Positions 23,543 through 30,430 of a DNA stretch of 33,227 nucleotides are shown in pieces; the stretch's first letter is position 1, and the number at the start of each line of letters is the position of its first letter. The position numbers and the translations under genes are program-made. Origin of the DNA: Desulfobacteraceae bacterium (GTDB lineage Bacteria; Desulfobacterota; DSM-4660; Desulfatiglandales; B25-G16); the NCBI GenBank assembly GCA_030612685.1, contig JAUWNK010000009.1:1-33227 (forward strand), written 5' to 3'. Under the pieces are notes generated by a model. It saw nothing but the letters and a program-made list of their open reading frames with translations. It ran no database searches and was not told the origin of the DNA.

Positions 23543-24001
23543 TCATAGCAACAGCAGCCGGGCAGCTCCACCAATCAAAATAATATTGCCTCCTGCATTA
23601 ACTGTTCCGACTTTCTTACCGCTGATATTGAATACATTGCCATTGGTATCAACCGAGCCGAGAGCAGAGCCGGACTGATTAACTACGTGCCCATCGGGAT
23701 CAATTTTCCCGATGGCTCTCTTGTTGACATTAAATACGGTCCCTTTGGCATCAACTGATCCGAGAGACTTTCCGTCGAGATTGAATACATTGCCATTGCC
23801 ATCAACCGAGGCAAGAGCCCGACCGTAAAGATTCAATACGTTGTTTTTAGATTCATCTTTTCCCACAGCCTTGTCACCCTGGGCAAATATCTCCCTATTA
23901 AAGTCTGCTGTTATAGAAAGTGAGGAAGTGCAAACGAGACCCATTACTAAGTAGATATATATCCATACATTCTTATTTTTTTTGACATTAGATGTATCCA
24001 T
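23543..24001 (-). CDS. Secreted repeat protein, beta-flower type
   Basis: A 152-residue exported protein. After an N-terminal hydrophobic signal (WIYIYLVMGLVCTSSLSITA) come five tandem units of about 20 residues: NVLNLYGRALASVDGNG, NVFNLDGKSLGSVDAKG, TVFNVNKRAIGKIDPDG, HVVNQSGSALGSVDTNG and NVFNISGKKVGTVNAGG, ending in a hydrophobic AARLLLL tail. The unit G-x-x-(I/L)G-x-(V/I)-x-x-x-G-x-V-x-(N/D) recalls the 5-fold beta-flower proteins first noted in Bacteroidetes, which have similar hydrophobic tails. Function unknown. ATG 24001 is preferred over 24043 because TAGGAG lies eight bases upstream. The repeats suggest a small closed propeller or solenoid. Confidence 0.75.
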   Translation of the reverse strand: MDTSNVKKNKNVWIYIYLVMGLVCTSSLSITADFNREIFAQGDKAVGKDESKNNVLNLYGRALASVDGNGNVFNLDGKSLGSVDAKGTVFNVNKRAIGKIDPDGHVVNQSGSALGSVDTNGNVFNISGKKVGTVNAGGNIILIGGAARLLLL

Positions 24002-24075
24002 TTTGCTTACTCCTATAATCCAAAGGTTAACAATTCCTGCCACTGGAATCTAAAGAGAGCCCAGACTACATTCGA

Positions 24076-24217
24076 AACTGTCAAAAAGCCCTAAAACCAT
24101 AGTCTTGGGGCTTGTAAGTAGTTGATTTTACGAAGACATGCCAGAATGCCCCGCCCGGAAGGGCGGAGAGCTTTACTATATGCGTATTTAAAGCAATAAT
24201 AGGACTTTTTCGACAGT
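24076..24217. repeat. MITE-like element with 18-bp inverted ends
   Basis: AACTGTCAAAAAGCCCTA (24076-24093) pairs with TAGGACTTTTTCGACAGT (24200-24217), with three mismatches. The interior carries the GCCCCGCCCGGAAGGGCGG hairpin also found in the 1038 and 23331 repeats. No coding capacity. Confidence 0.7.
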
Positions 24218-24486
24218 CTCAACGCTAATCTTTAATCTATTGGCTTTTTATTGTATCTTGTAAAACCACGTTCTCCCACCGGGCCAGAGGCTGGGGGTGG
24301 ATTCTTCACTTTTTTGGGTTATGTAGAGCTAGTTTATATTGTGAAACAGGTCTTCCACAGATTGGTTATCTCCGGATAGGAGCCCAATCTGCCCCCAGAA
24401 AATCTTGAAGCAAGAGGGATGTCAGAACATGATTGATTGAAGAGTGTCGCTTCATCGAAAGTATCCGGCTTAAATTATCTTCCCCT
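24218..24486. other. Intergenic, nothing recognised
   Basis: Between the MITE-like element and the end of the phosphoesterase gene. No gene, terminator or clear repeat was seen. Confidence 0.35.
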
Positions 24487-25155
24487 TCAGGAACCAAACG
24501 AATCGTCCATCTTCTTTAGAGCCATCTCCTCGGCAGTTACCAGAAGATAAAATACTGGAAATTCTGTCCAAGACCCAGTGTTTAAGTACCTGATACCATT
24601 AAAGATCCTATCCTCCGGGTAGTGAGTATGGCCACAGGTGACCGCTTCATATCCATTTTCCATGGCACAATTCACTGCATTCATCATTACATTTTTCCGG
24701 AGAACCTTGTAGAGGATCTCCCATTTCTTGGCATAGTTGGCAACATGCACTGGTCTCGCCCCCAGCTTTACCCTCAAATCGTGCATCAGTTTGAAGGCCT
24801 TTATGAATGCTTGGTTCCTGGGCATGATCTCATCGAAATCATGTCCATGGGTGATTAAGAGCTTATGTTCTATGGTATGAAGATGCTTAAAATGTACTCT
24901 CCCAAAGCCTCTTGGGATACAGCCATTGTCATGATTGCCCTGTACCCAAACAACCTTCTGGCGGTAAGAGACCTGCTCAATAAGGTCCAAGGTCCGCTGA
25001 TGTGAAGGCTTCAATTTTGCGTTAGGATTGTCGATAATGTCACCATTAAGGATAAGTTCATGATCTTCGGAAATATTTCCGAGAAAGCGCTTAAAGTCCT
25101 GATATAAAAAGTATCGGGATCCTATATGCAAGTCGCTGACAATGATTGCTTTCAT
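24487..25155 (-). CDS. LpxH-like calcineurin-type phosphoesterase
   Basis: A metallophosphoesterase of 222 residues resembling UDP-2,3-diacylglucosamine diphosphatase (lipid A pathway) and its relatives. The five metal motifs are in order: VSDLHIGSR (7-15), LNGDIIDNP (about 36-44), VQGNHDNG (about 71-78), ITHGHDFDE (about 100-108) and CGHTHYPE (about 175-182). A helical insertion lies between motifs four and five, as in LpxH. Genuine LpxH and the broader YkuE-like phosphoesterases cannot be separated by eye. No other lipid A gene is adjacent. The start has no clear ribosome site. Confidence 0.85.
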   Translation of the reverse strand: MKAIIVSDLHIGSRYFLYQDFKRFLGNISEDHELILNGDIIDNPNAKLKPSHQRTLDLIEQVSYRQKVVWVQGNHDNGCIPRGFGRVHFKHLHTIEHKLLITHGHDFDEIMPRNQAFIKAFKLMHDLRVKLGARPVHVANYAKKWEILYKVLRKNVMMNAVNCAMENGYEAVTCGHTHYPEDRIFNGIRYLNTGSWTEFPVFYLLVTAEEMALKKMDDSFGS

Positions 25156-25222
25156 TTTATGCAGGGTGATGGATTTAATCGATTTAAAAAATTGCTTGTC
25201 TTTATTTATTAAATTTTTAATA

Positions 25223-25278
25223 CCCCGACCGCTTGCGGCGGGGTTACCGATTAGAATGGGGTCCAGGGCTTGCCCTGG
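25223..25278. repeat. Pair of REP-like hairpins
   Basis: CCCCGACCGCTTGCGGCGGGG (about 25224-25244), followed by CCAGGGCTTGCCCTGG (about 25262-25277). They lie in the 282-base gap between the start of the phosphoesterase gene and the end of the CNNM gene. They could also serve as terminator for the minus-strand CNNM gene. Confidence 0.55.
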
Positions 25279-25437
25279 GGTTAAATACCTTTTATTTTAT
25301 TTAACCCAGGATCTAAATATGCCTTTAAAATTTTGGAACTTCAAGAACCGATTGAAGATAAAATTACGCGGAAAGGTCTTCTGGATACTCTTTATATCCA
25401 CATTTTCCTGCAGAAGAAAGAAGTCTATGCTCCCCGA

Positions 25438-26454
25438 TTATTTTTGGTTGATGTCATCATGTTCATCCTGGATGCTCCCTACCAATTCTTCCAGGATGTC
25501 TTCAAGGGTAACCAGACCTATAACATTACCAGTGTTATCCAGGACAATTGCCTGATGTAGTCTTTTGGTCTGAAAGCTGCGAAGTTGGGCATCGATTTTC
25601 TTGTCTGCTTCAACAAAGTAAGGGGGCCGTAAGATCTTATTTATGGAAAGGGATTTTTTTGCATCTATCAACCTGAAGAAGTCTTTTGTGTGGATAATGC
25701 CTAAAATTTCAAGGTTTTTCCCTTTAGTGATAGGAAACCTGGAGTAGCCGGTTTTCAAAATTATCCTTACAATATCTTCTATAGAGGCATCTATATCAAG
25801 TGCAGTCATCTTTTCTTTGGGTACCATGACCTCCCCGATGCTCTTATCATTTAAGGTGAAGACACTTGAAAGCATCTTTCTCTCTTCAGTGGTAATCGCC
25901 CCATCGTCCCAACCGATCTTAATATAGGTCATGATTTCTTCTTCTGTAAGCAATGGACCCTTTATTTTGGAAACATCCACACCAATCAGAAGAAGAATCT
26001 TATTGGTTATGTAAGTGGCCGCGATAATCACGGGATTAAAAATCGCCATGATCACATTAAGCACAGGCGCAGTTAGAAAAGAAACCCTTTCATTAAAGTA
26101 TTTAGCATAGACCTTAGGGGTAATCTCAGCAAAGATCAGGATGGTAATGGTCAGGACTATTGTTACATAGACAATTCCCCTGTGGCCCCAGAAAGATATT
26201 GCCAGTGCCGTGGCAATAGCAGACATGGCAACATTTGCCAGATTGTTTCCCAGAAGAATGGTCCCGATAAGCCTTTCTGGTCTTTTTAATATCCTCTCCA
26301 CAAGCATCGCCCTTACTGGGTTGGTTTCAGCCAGGTGTCTCAGGCGAAGTCTGCTGATAGCCATAAGGGCTGTCTCAGAGCCCGAGAAAAACGCTGAAAA
26401 ACCTAAAAGCACTAACAAAAAGATAAGCACAAATATAGTGCTCATTTCTATCAT
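25438..26454 (-). CDS. CNNM/DUF21 membrane protein with CBS pair (CorC/HlyC-like)
   Basis: Related to CNNM magnesium/cobalt transport proteins, long annotated as hemolysins. The 338 residues contain an N-terminal DUF21 membrane domain with about four hydrophobic segments (FFSGSETALMAISRLRLRHL, ILLGNNLANVAMSAIATALA, FAEITPKVYAKYFNERVS), an acidic LLTEEEIMTYIKIG linker and two CBS domains (EVMVPKEKMTALDIDASIED; AIVLDNTGNVIGLVTLEDIL). It stops soon after the second CBS, so the usual C-terminal CorC_HlyC domain is missing, and no frame downstream restores it. AAGGAGG lies three bases before ATG 26454; ATG 26445 is an alternative. Confidence 0.88.
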   Translation of the reverse strand: MIEMSTIFVLIFLLVLLGFSAFFSGSETALMAISRLRLRHLAETNPVRAMLVERILKRPERLIGTILLGNNLANVAMSAIATALAISFWGHRGIVYVTIVLTITILIFAEITPKVYAKYFNERVSFLTAPVLNVIMAIFNPVIIAATYITNKILLLIGVDVSKIKGPLLTEEEIMTYIKIGWDDGAITTEERKMLSSVFTLNDKSIGEVMVPKEKMTALDIDASIEDIVRIILKTGYSRFPITKGKNLEILGIIHTKDFFRLIDAKKSLSINKILRPPYFVEADKKIDAQLRSFQTKRLHQAIVLDNTGNVIGLVTLEDILEELVGSIQDEHDDINQK

Positions 26455-26640
26455 GTCCCTCCTTTCCAGGGAATGTATTTGTTATATTCCCATCCAACTA
26501 AACTGATATACATTATACATAAATATTGGTTTTTTATCACTCAATTTAAAGAATAATAGTAAATCCAGCATATTGTCAATATGATCCCCACTTTATTATT
26601 GGAAGTGTGATGGATAAGAAAGGATTCAAGAATCCGATGT

Positions 26641-26700
26641 GAGATCAGGACTTTTTCTCAATGATATTCTTTAAGTGGGACAAGAGCAGATTTGGCACCT
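26641..26700 (+). repeat. Cassette-bounding repeat, copy A
   Basis: The core CTTTTTCTCAATGATATTCT, then TTAAGTGGGACAAGAGCAGA and TTTGGCACC, matches four later copies (B-E) in the same orientation. Copy A marks the boundary between the CNNM gene and the first toxin-antitoxin module. Nothing else was recognised in 26455-26807 apart from a small CCCGATTTATCGGG palindrome near 26756. Confidence 0.75.
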
Positions 26701-26807
26701 TTATTTTTATGTCGGCTACGGCCCGATAGGCTCTGTGAACTGCCCTGTGTAGATCCCGATTTATCGGGAGTGGTGTGAGGGCTGGGGGCTAATACCCGAT
26801 TGGGAGA

Positions 26808-27188
26808 TCAGTAGGGTTTGAATACCTTAAGCCTCAATTCCTTGATCGGTTTGAAATGCTTCGTGTTGCTGGAGCATAGCGTAAGGCTGTTCTCAGTAGC
26901 TGTCGCCGCAATGATGGCGTCACCCGTTCTAAGCCCATGGGAAAGAGAATATTCCTCGATGTAGATGGCGGCACGGTGTCCAATGTTCTCTGAAAGGGGC
27001 AGGGTTTTGAAGTTGAAATCCCTCATAAAGTCAAGGATGTATTTGTGCTGACTCCTATCTTTCGCACCTTGGAGCAACTCCATGTAAGTCTGTACTGACA
27101 GAAGTCGCTCGTATTCACTATCCAAAAGCTCAGCAGCTTTGACATTGCCTCTCTGAATCCAAATGAAGATATCAGTGTCAAAGATCAC
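26808..27188 (-). CDS. vapC: PIN-domain toxin, VapC type (module 1)
   Basis: A probable ribonuclease toxin of 126 residues. PIN acidic residues are in the expected places: FDTDIFIWI at the N-terminus, YMELLQGAKD (about 36-45), GLRTGDAIIAATA (about 85-97), and the end SSNTKHFKPIKEL. It starts with GTG at 27188, overlapping the antitoxin gene by 11 bases, with GGAAGG six bases upstream inside the antitoxin gene, so translation is coupled. VapC toxins cut tRNA or rRNA sites; the target here is unknown. The module lies between repeats A and B. Confidence 0.9.
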   Translation of the reverse strand: MIFDTDIFIWIQRGNVKAAELLDSEYERLLSVQTYMELLQGAKDRSQHKYILDFMRDFNFKTLPLSENIGHRAAIYIEEYSLSHGLRTGDAIIAATATENSLTLCSSNTKHFKPIKELRLKVFKPY

Positions 27189-27414
27189 GATACCTTCCTC
27201 CCCTGAGTTCCGCCATCTCCTCCTCTACAGTTCGGTCGCTGGGGGACATGTTGAAAAATACATGGTCACGGACCTTCAGCATATTAGTGCTCTGAGCAGG
27301 CTTGATCGTCCCTTTAAGCTTGCCATGGTAAAGGATGCTCACCTCCTCGTTGCGTTCCAAGGCCTTGAGCACGTCTTTCATACGGTACCGCAAATCTAAA
27401 ACTGTTGCTTTCAT
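27178..27414 (-). CDS. Phd/YefM-type antitoxin (module 1)
   Basis: A 78-residue antitoxin. The N-terminal DNA-binding fold (MKATVLDLRYRMKDVLKALE, EEVSILYHGKLKGTIKP) has the Phd/YefM layout, and the C-terminal acidic helix (SDRTVEEEMAELRGGRYRDL) should wrap and inhibit the PIN toxin. GGGGAGG stands about six bases before ATG 27414. It is the first gene of the pair, transcribed from the promoter at 27443-27471, and probably represses itself. Confidence 0.85.
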   Translation of the reverse strand: MKATVLDLRYRMKDVLKALERNEEVSILYHGKLKGTIKPAQSTNMLKVRDHVFFNMSPSDRTVEEEMAELRGGRYRDL

Positions 27415-27442
27415 ATTATCCTCCCCTAAAATGCATATTAAT

Positions 27443-27471
27443 ACTATACATATTAAGAGTTAAAGAGTCAA
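27443..27471 (-). promoter_or_regulatory. Promoter of toxin-antitoxin module 1
   Basis: On the minus strand, -35 TTGACT (27466-27471), a 17-base spacer and -10 TATAGT (27443-27448). The flanking ATATGTAT and ATATGCAT units (about 27427-27455) are likely antitoxin binding sites. Confidence 0.65.
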
Positions 27472-27589
27472 TCATCCTAACTATTGAGTGATCGGGATTA
27501 TTTCCAAAATATATAAAGAATCATGATTTTATACTTCAATTTTTCCGTGCTTGGTAAGAAATAAAACCCCTATCAACTCAGAACCTATA

Positions 27590-27682
27590 AAGTTCGGCCC
27601 TGAAATTTTTTCTCAATGATATTCTTTAAATGAGTCAAGAGTAGATCTGACACCATTCATGAATAGTTAATTACTTATGCCC
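27590..27682 (+). repeat. Cassette-bounding repeat, copy B
   Basis: The core TTTTTTCTCAATGATATTCT, then TTAAATGAGTCAAGAGTAGA and TCTGACACC, followed by ATTCATGAATAGTTAATTAC, which is shared exactly with copy E. It lies between modules 1 and 2. The shared tail goes on in broken form (CCCCATTCAC, GGCTACTCGA) and can be matched in copy E with extra inserted bases. Confidence 0.78.
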
Positions 27683-27758
27683 CCATTCACGGCTACTCGA
27701 CTATCTTCGTTCATTAATAAACTTGATAGTATAGGAATTTCCTTTTTTCAAACGTAGC

Positions 27759-27828
27759 GCAGGGCTTCAGCCCTGCATCTCAATGGCAGAGCTAAAGCTC
27801 TGCACTACAAGTCCGCACCGAAGGTGCG
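27759..27828. repeat. Three tandem REP hairpins
   Basis: GCAGGGCTTCAGCCCTGC (27759-27776), GCAGAGCTAAAGCTCTGC (27786-27803) and CGCACCGAAGGTGCG (27814-27828), with spacers of about ten bases. Hairpins two and three lie within the 3' end of the module 2 toxin gene and supply its last codons and stop. Confidence 0.85.
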
Positions 27829-28199
27829 TTATGTTTAATCTTATTATAAAAGATCTTGAGTTCGACTGCTGCTGATTTCAATCTTTTATCGGAAGTCCAC
27901 AGGGGTATTTCCAGCAATTGTGCTGAAGCTAAAAGGTGCACATCAACGAAACCGATACCCATGCCCATCAATTTGTTTCGTTCGATATAAAAAAGAAATT
28001 CATTAAGATCAATGGTTGGGGCCATCGGAAGGGATCGGAGTAAGGTCAAGATTTCATATCGGTTTTTAATATTACCACAGGCCAATTCGCCAATTATGAA
28101 AGGATGGCACACCACCTCTGCATCAAGGAGCAGTTTTTCAAGGTGACGGCTGCCCTGCCTCAAATGGTTAACCCAGATTGAAGTATCAACGAGGACCAT
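27792..28199 (-). CDS. vapC: PIN-domain toxin, VapC type (module 2)
   Basis: A probable VapC ribonuclease toxin of 135 residues: LVDTSIWVNHLRQG at the start, IIGELACGNI (about 35-44), GFVDVHLLASA (about 98-108) and LWTSDKRLKSAA, containing the conserved PIN acidic residues. The last dozen residues (APSVRTCSAEL) are read from REP hairpins, so the natural C-terminus has been replaced by repeat DNA; the fold itself looks complete. ATG 28199 is two bases after the VapB stop. The module lies between repeats B and C. Confidence 0.9.
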   Translation of the reverse strand: MVLVDTSIWVNHLRQGSRHLEKLLLDAEVVCHPFIIGELACGNIKNRYEILTLLRSLPMAPTIDLNEFLFYIERNKLMGMGIGFVDVHLLASAQLLEIPLWTSDKRLKSAAVELKIFYNKIKHNAPSVRTCSAEL

Positions 28200-28201
28200 G
28201 A

Positions 28202-28399
28202 TTACAATTTACCTGGTCTCCGTCTTGGAATAGGTCGAAGCCCCTTTTCTGTTCCGCCCAGTTTTGCAAGCCGCTTACCACTTTCACGGGCAATCAAAGC
28301 TTCCAACCCAAGTCGCACCAAGGCAGTCTTTTCCTTCACTCCTGTTAAACGAGATGCCTTCTCTAAAATCTCATCATCTATATTTAATGTTGATCTCAT
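28202..28399 (-). CDS. vapB: VapB-type antitoxin (module 2)
   Basis: A 65-residue antitoxin with an N-terminal ribbon-helix-helix (MRSTLNIDDEILEKASRLTG, then KEKTALVRLGLEALI) of the kind paired with VapC toxins, and a basic C-terminal tail (RPIPRRRPGKL). The start is taken as ATG 28399, with another in-frame ATG two codons upstream at 28405. Neither has a ribosome site, and the promoter places transcription start close to these codons, so the mRNA may be leaderless. The ATGCAT boxes over the start region are probably its own operators. Confidence 0.85.
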   Translation of the reverse strand: MRSTLNIDDEILEKASRLTGVKEKTALVRLGLEALIARESGKRLAKLGGTEKGLRPIPRRRPGKL

Positions 28400-28435
28400 A
28401 TGCATTAATATGCATCATTTATGCATATATGTCAA
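28400..28435 (-). promoter_or_regulatory. Promoter with three phased ATGCAT boxes (module 2)
   Basis: ATGCAT palindromes at 28400, 28410 and 28421 are spaced 10 and 11 bases, one helical turn each. On the minus strand a consensus -35 TTGACA (28430-28435) precedes them, and A/T-rich -10 candidates (CATATT or TATTAA) overlap the boxes. A ribbon-helix-helix antitoxin array bound on one DNA face is inferred. Confidence 0.65.
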
Positions 28436-28567
28436 TTCAAAAAATTTCCTTTTTTAAAGATAGCATTATATATTATGTAGACTCTTCTTTTTAAACAAAC
28501 ACCGAAATCTTGTTAAAATATATTGAAATTATGCATGACTCTGGCGAGGAATGAGCTTAATATATGA

Positions 28568-28685
28568 GCGGTGGAGATTCCAGATCCGGGTAATAGTGTC
28601 CTTCATGTACCAACTTAGAATCTCAGGTTTGACCATGAAATTTTTTCTCAATGATATTCTTTTTATGTGCCAAAAGTGACCCCTT
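28568..28685 (+). repeat. Cassette-bounding repeat, copy C
   Basis: The core TTTTTTCTCAATGATATTCT is kept, but its downstream half is diverged (TTTTATGTGCCAAAAGTGAC). The upstream 60 bases (GAGCGGTGGAGATTCCAG, GTGTCCTTCATGTACCAAC, GGTTTGACC) match copy D. It lies between modules 2 and 3. Confidence 0.72.
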
Positions 28686-28765
28686 TTCAGATCAACTTCC
28701 AATCTTAAGTTGTTTTATAACAAACAAAACACTTTATTTAGAAATTTAAGAGCATCCCATTTTAA

Positions 28766-29011
28766 CTAGATGGCTGACGATGCTTTTCTGATTTGACCTT
28801 CCAGCCGTAATATGAAGAGGATTTCTATAAAAGAGGCGGAAGCGATGGCACAATTTAGATAGGCGCTCCTGATAAAAGGATTAAAGAGGTATTTAAAATA
28901 CCCATGTCCTGACGCCCCGGGTAAAAATTTCTTGACCCGGTATTTGGACAGGTGCTCATCTCTTCCGCCAAATTTTATTTCAGCACTTTCTGCCAGAACT
29001 GTCAAATCCAA
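28766..29011 (-). CDS. Doubtful small ORF with a hydrophobic segment
   Basis: An 81-codon frame starting with TTG. The product has a polar start (LAESAEIKFGGRDEHLSKYR), a hydrophobic helix (about 50-70, YLNCAIASASFIEILFIL) and a basic end. No ribosome site and no known family. It could be a fragment of a membrane protein inside the module 3 interval, or noise. Confidence 0.25.
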   Translation of the reverse strand: MDLTVLAESAEIKFGGRDEHLSKYRVKKFLPGASGHGYFKYLFNPFIRSAYLNCAIASASFIEILFILRLEGQIRKASSAI

Positions 29012-29071
29012 ATTCGATTAAAACTCTCGGTTATTCTCCGGAACATCTAACGAAAATCTCATGGCAACGAT

Positions 29072-29317
29072 TTAACTGTCCACTGGAGCGTCATGTTCGG
29101 CTATACTTTCTCTTGAATCTTTTATAGCCTCAAGGATATCATTTGTGGTCGCTTTGGTTTTTATGCCGGGGATATCAAAAGGGGATTTTGGAGTCTTTTT
29201 AAAGACAATTGAAAATGTTTCACCTCCTCGTCTTTTTATAATTACTTCTTCTTTACGAGCGATACTAAGAACCTCGGCGAACCGCTGTCTTGCTTCGGAA
29301 TATGTATAGACTTTCAT
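29072..29317 (-). CDS. Phd/YefM-type antitoxin (module 3)
   Basis: An 81-residue antitoxin with the Phd-like start MKVYTYSEARQRFAEVLSIA, the strand segment EEVIIKRRGGETFSIVFKK and an acidic C-terminal region (TNDILEAIKDSRESIAEHDA) for toxin binding. Its gene follows its toxin by five bases, the reverse of the usual antitoxin-first order. The ribosome site GGAG is part of the toxin's end (GGAGTAA), so translation is coupled to the toxin. Confidence 0.85.
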   Translation of the reverse strand: MKVYTYSEARQRFAEVLSIARKEEVIIKRRGGETFSIVFKKTPKSPFDIPGIKTKATTNDILEAIKDSRESIAEHDAPVDS

Positions 29318-29322
29318 AATAT

Positions 29323-29712
29323 TTACTCCATAACTTGAATGCCGATTTCCTGGGCAATTCCTTTCATCCGTCCGTCAAGAGTCAATAATGGGCTGCGTAA
29401 ATTAAGAGCACATTCCAAAAAATAGGCATCGTACGCATATATGTTGTATTGAGTTGCTATATTTAAAGCCGCTCGGATATCTATCCGCCGCAAATCAACT
29501 TGGATATGCTGAACCATATCCCAGGCTAAAATGACTTCGTCGGCCTCTAATGCATTTCTTTTCATCATTGCCGTCAATGCGTTACCGATTTCAAATGGCA
29601 ATACTTCGGGCGCAATCAGATCATATCCTTCAGTAAGACGGATTATCATATCCTTTTCGGGCTCATTTAAAGCCACTGCAATAAACGTATTTGTGTCTGC
29701 AACAATTTTCAT
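29323..29712 (-). CDS. vapC: PIN-domain toxin, VapC type (module 3), toxin-first order
   Basis: A 129-residue PIN toxin: IVADTNTFIAVALNEPEKD, PEVLPFEIGNALTAM (about 35-49) and IYAYDAYFLECALNLRSPLL followed by TLDGRMKGIAQEIGI, with the conserved acidic residues. It is the first gene of the pair. The promoter (-35 TTGACA, spacer 17, -10 TACAAT) puts the transcription start at or next to its ATG, so the mRNA is probably leaderless and toxin translation poor, a possible way to keep toxin below antitoxin despite gene order. The module lies between repeats C and D. Confidence 0.88.
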   Translation of the reverse strand: MKIVADTNTFIAVALNEPEKDMIIRLTEGYDLIAPEVLPFEIGNALTAMMKRNALEADEVILAWDMVQHIQVDLRRIDIRAALNIATQYNIYAYDAYFLECALNLRSPLLTLDGRMKGIAQEIGIQVME

Positions 29713-29714
29713 GC

Positions 29715-29748
29715 GTACAATTGTACTTTATAGTTTGATTTTTGTCAA
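29715..29748 (-). promoter_or_regulatory. Promoter and perfect palindromic operator of module 3
   Basis: The 12-bp perfect palindrome GTACAATTGTAC (29715-29726) contains the -10 hexamer TACAAT (minus strand, 29720-29725). It is 17 bases from -35 TTGACA (29743-29748) and two bases from the toxin start codon. A protein bound here would block RNA polymerase. Confidence 0.72.
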
Positions 29749-29868
29749 GCCAAACATATAGTAGACAGATTATAAATATGGCAATAATTCTACATTCTGC
29801 AATAATGCAATACCTGCTATCAAGTTACAAATAGTATCCTATCTTTGAACATGCTCAATAAAGCGTGG

Positions 29869-30055
29869 AAAATGTAGGGTCGGCCCGCCCTGGCGCGAAT
29901 TGCCTGAAACCTGCTTTTGTCTCTGTAATATTTCGGAAATATAAGTCGTAGAAATCAAACATTGTAAATCAGGTCTGGGCCAGGGGTTTTATACCCGACC
30001 TTTAGCAGGTGGCATATTAATAAGCCTAAGGCATATAAAATGCCACCCTACATTT
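29869..30055. repeat. Inverted-repeat-bounded noncoding element
   Basis: AAATGTAGGGT near 29870-29880 and ACCCTACATTT at 30045-30055 bound about 187 bases. The interior has partial complementarity (GGTCGG with CCGACC, CCTGGC with GCCAGG, GGCAT with ATGCC). It fills the front of the 700-base gap between module 3 and repeat D; nothing coding was seen there. Confidence 0.5.
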
Positions 30056-30159
30056 GTATGTTGGTTCAGGCTTTATAACATACAATAAGTCCACAGGATA
30101 TTGAGCAATTACCTATCTTTAAGTATTCTGTTTCCAATCCTCCAGCCTGATGATCTTGC

Positions 30160-30290
30160 TATCTGAGCGGTAAAGATTCCATGCCTTGGTAATGGTGTCC
30201 TTCATGTATCAACACATCATTTGGGTTTGACCCTGGTCTTTTTCTCAGTGATATTCTTTTAAATGAGTCAAGAGCAGGTTTGAGCCCTTT
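30160..30290 (+). repeat. Cassette-bounding repeat, copy D
   Basis: Contains ATCTGAGCGGTAAAGATTCC, GTGTCCTTCATGTATCAAC, GGTTTGACCCTGGTC and the core TTTTTCTCAGTGATATTCTT, TTAAATGAGTCAAGAGCAGG. The centre is identical to copy E and the upstream part matches copy C. It lies just before the secreted-protein gene. Confidence 0.8.
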
Positions 30291-30430
30291 CCAGTATGGC
30301 GACCTTGGAAAACCAGTGTATCTCCGTGAAATTTTAATACGTAACCACCCCATTGACATTGGTTGGTGAAATAATGCATCATTCCCGGAAAAAGTAAACG
30401 GGAAGACTCTTTTTGGAAAGGAGAATGATC

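Noticed and set aside
25142-25560. Plus-strand frames running into the CNNM gene
   Set aside because: They overlap the antisense of the CBS region and start in the REP-hairpin gap, with no domain seen.
27759-27828. CRISPR-like array of short repeats
   Set aside because: The units are three different palindromes with short spacers, typical of REP hairpins and not of identical direct repeats with unique spacers.
30159-30359. Minus-strand frame across repeat D, and a similar one at 31375-31689 across repeat E
   Set aside because: Both share ALDSFKRISLRKRPGSN only because they are read from the same dispersed repeat; neither continues into protein-like sequence.
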